6,799 nucleotides of DNA from an uncultured Prevotella sp. (GTDB lineage Bacteria > Bacteroidota > Bacteroidia > Bacteroidales > Bacteroidaceae), in contig UQPD01000137.1 of NCBI GenBank assembly GCA_900542795.1, positions 1 to 6,799 on the forward strand, read 5' to 3'. Position numbers and translations under genes: made by a program. How positions within the stretch are numbered: position 1 is the first letter of the stretch; each line of letters begins with the position of its first letter. Below are positions 6,014 through 6,799 of the stretch, piece by piece. The notes under the pieces are model-generated. The model had not been told where the DNA came from, searched no databases, and worked only from the letters and a program-made list of their open reading frames with translations.

Positions 6014-6709
6014 ATGTCATCCATTATCCATTTCGAAGGCATTGACATTATTGCAAACATCAAACGGGTAAAAATGCTACGGCTTAGCATCAAGCGCGAT
6101 GGTAGTCCGCAGCTTACAATTCCCATTGGCTTATCCGAAAGCATCGTGCATAGCTTTCTGCAAAAAAATGCACAATGGCTGCACACACACGTAGCTAAAG
6201 CACAAGAGCGACATGTCCAACGGCAGAACATGCTTCAGCATACCTTTACACAAGGCGAACATTTTCAGTTTTTAGGACAAACCTATTCCTTGCAAATTAA
6301 ATATCATGACGCCCCCGCTCAAGTAACAGCTACAACCGATGGCACCCTGCTTGTGCAAGTAAGAGATGATAGGCGCAATGTTTTGCAACAAGCCATTAAC
6401 ACATGGTATATTAAGGAGTTTCAGCGCATCATAAAACAACTTTTAGATTATTGGTTGCCCATTATGAACGAAGCGCCCCTCAATGAAATTCGCTTAAAGA
6501 ACATGGTATCACGTTGGGGGAGTATGAAGCCTCAGCAACGCATCGTGTGTTTCAACCTTCGCATGATTTTCTATCCCATTGAAGCGATTGAACAAGTCGT
6601 GGTTCACGAACTTTGCCATCTCAAAGAGCCCTCACACAACGCTCGCTTTCATGCTCTCATGGCACACTATTTGCCCGACTACAAACAGCGCAAGCTGTTG
6701 TTGCGATAA
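6014..6709 (+). CDS. YgjP-like (DUF45) zinc metallopeptidase
   Basis: A 231-residue cytosolic protein of the YgjP-like metallopeptidase family (also called M48-type or SprT-like). The zinc site is H198-E-L-C-H202 followed by K-E-P-S-H208, where H198, H202 and H208 are probable ligands and E199 the catalytic base. The flanking blocks fit the family: an N-terminal beta-rich part with R-V-K-M-L-R-L-S-I (about 19-27) and an L-x-x-N-A-x-W-L segment, then V-S-R-W-G-S (about 163-168) leading into the hydrophobic strand before HELCH, and a terminal L-P-D-Y-K motif. Length is typical. The frame is also open from a TTG at 5990, but that codon lies in the right arm of the 21-bp hairpin, while the ATG at 6014 starts just before the conserved domain, so I chose the ATG. 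The substrate is unknown. In other genomes the family sometimes neighbours type I restriction genes, but none are visible here. Confidence 0.9.
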   Translation: MSSIIHFEGIDIIANIKRVKMLRLSIKRDGSPQLTIPIGLSESIVHSFLQKNAQWLHTHVAKAQERHVQRQNMLQHTFTQGEHFQFLGQTYSLQIKYHDAPAQVTATTDGTLLVQVRDDRRNVLQQAINTWYIKEFQRIIKQLLDYWLPIMNEAPLNEIRLKNMVSRWGSMKPQQRIVCFNLRMIFYPIEAIEQVVVHELCHLKEPSHNARFHALMAHYLPDYKQRKLLLR

Positions 6710-6735
6710 ACAGTTGCAACAATAGCTTGCGCTGT
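6685..6735 (+). terminator. Long hairpin overlapping the end of the metallopeptidase gene
   Basis: ACAGCGCAAGCT (6685-6696) pairs perfectly with AGCTTGCGCTGT (6724-6735). The stem continues inward for 11 more pairs (6697-6707 with 6713-6723, three of them G-U), leaving a 5-base loop at 6708-6712. The 23-bp stem therefore includes the last seven sense codons, and the stop codon straddles the loop. The sequence after it (ATTCATTTCT) is moderately T-rich. This fits a transcription terminator embedded in the 3' end of the coding sequence. Confidence 0.65.
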
Positions 6736-6799
6736 ATTCATTTCTGGGTGGTTCTAATAATTCTGATAAGTTGATTTGTGCCCTATCGTGTGTGTATGG

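Noticed and set aside
6736..6799. Possible promoter at the right edge (TTTG at 6775-6778)
   Set aside because: The -7 element would fall at or beyond the end of the window and cannot be assessed.
1..6799. tRNA, rRNA, CRISPR array, insertion sequence or integrase
   Set aside because: No cloverleaf, regularly spaced repeats, transposase motifs or terminal inverted repeats with target duplications were seen.

Overview
This window looks like a chromosomal segment from a Bacteroidota bacterium, most likely Bacteroidales and Prevotella-like. The clues are moderate GC, AT-rich stretches directly before the start codons with no clear Shine-Dalgarno sequence, a Bacteroidota-style lipoprotein signal, a signal peptide that leaves Gln at the mature N-terminus, and a long phosphoglycerate kinase of about 415 residues. 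The genus is an inference from protein flavour, not from a search. All five genes lie on the + strand.

Layout. 1-100: end of an intergenic region with a 9-bp inverted repeat, then the AT-rich leader of pgk. 101-1348: pgk, a glycolytic enzyme with the codon bias of a very highly expressed gene, closed by a hairpin terminator at 1363-1410. 1411-1571: leader with a GC-rich hairpin and an 11-bp direct repeat. 1572-2414: lipoprotein resembling NMT1/THI5/SsuA-type substrate-binding proteins, with no permease or ATPase gene in view. 2491-4587: cytoplasmic helical-repeat protein with about five C-terminal TPRs. 4603-5931: exported alpha/beta-hydrolase with a visible Ser-Asp-His triad and a C-terminal accessory region, only 15 bases after the TPR gene and so probably co-transcribed with it. 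5942-5996: very strong hairpin with a 21-bp perfect stem. 6014-6709: YgjP-like (DUF45) zinc metallopeptidase. 6685-6735: second very strong hairpin, which contains the stop codon of that gene. 6736-6799: short AT-rich tail with nothing assignable.

How the genes relate. pgk appears to be its own transcription unit. The substrate-binding lipoprotein, TPR protein and esterase face the same way and may be partly co-transcribed, but only the TPR-esterase pair is close enough to argue this firmly. The metallopeptidase is set off by long hairpins on both sides. No complete undescribed system (defence island, mobile element, CRISPR array or biosynthetic cluster) can be supported here. The points most worth following are the two long hairpins bracketing the metallopeptidase, the orphan binding protein with a structured leader, the TPR-hydrolase pair, and the cysteine cluster and Arg-to-Lys change in PGK.
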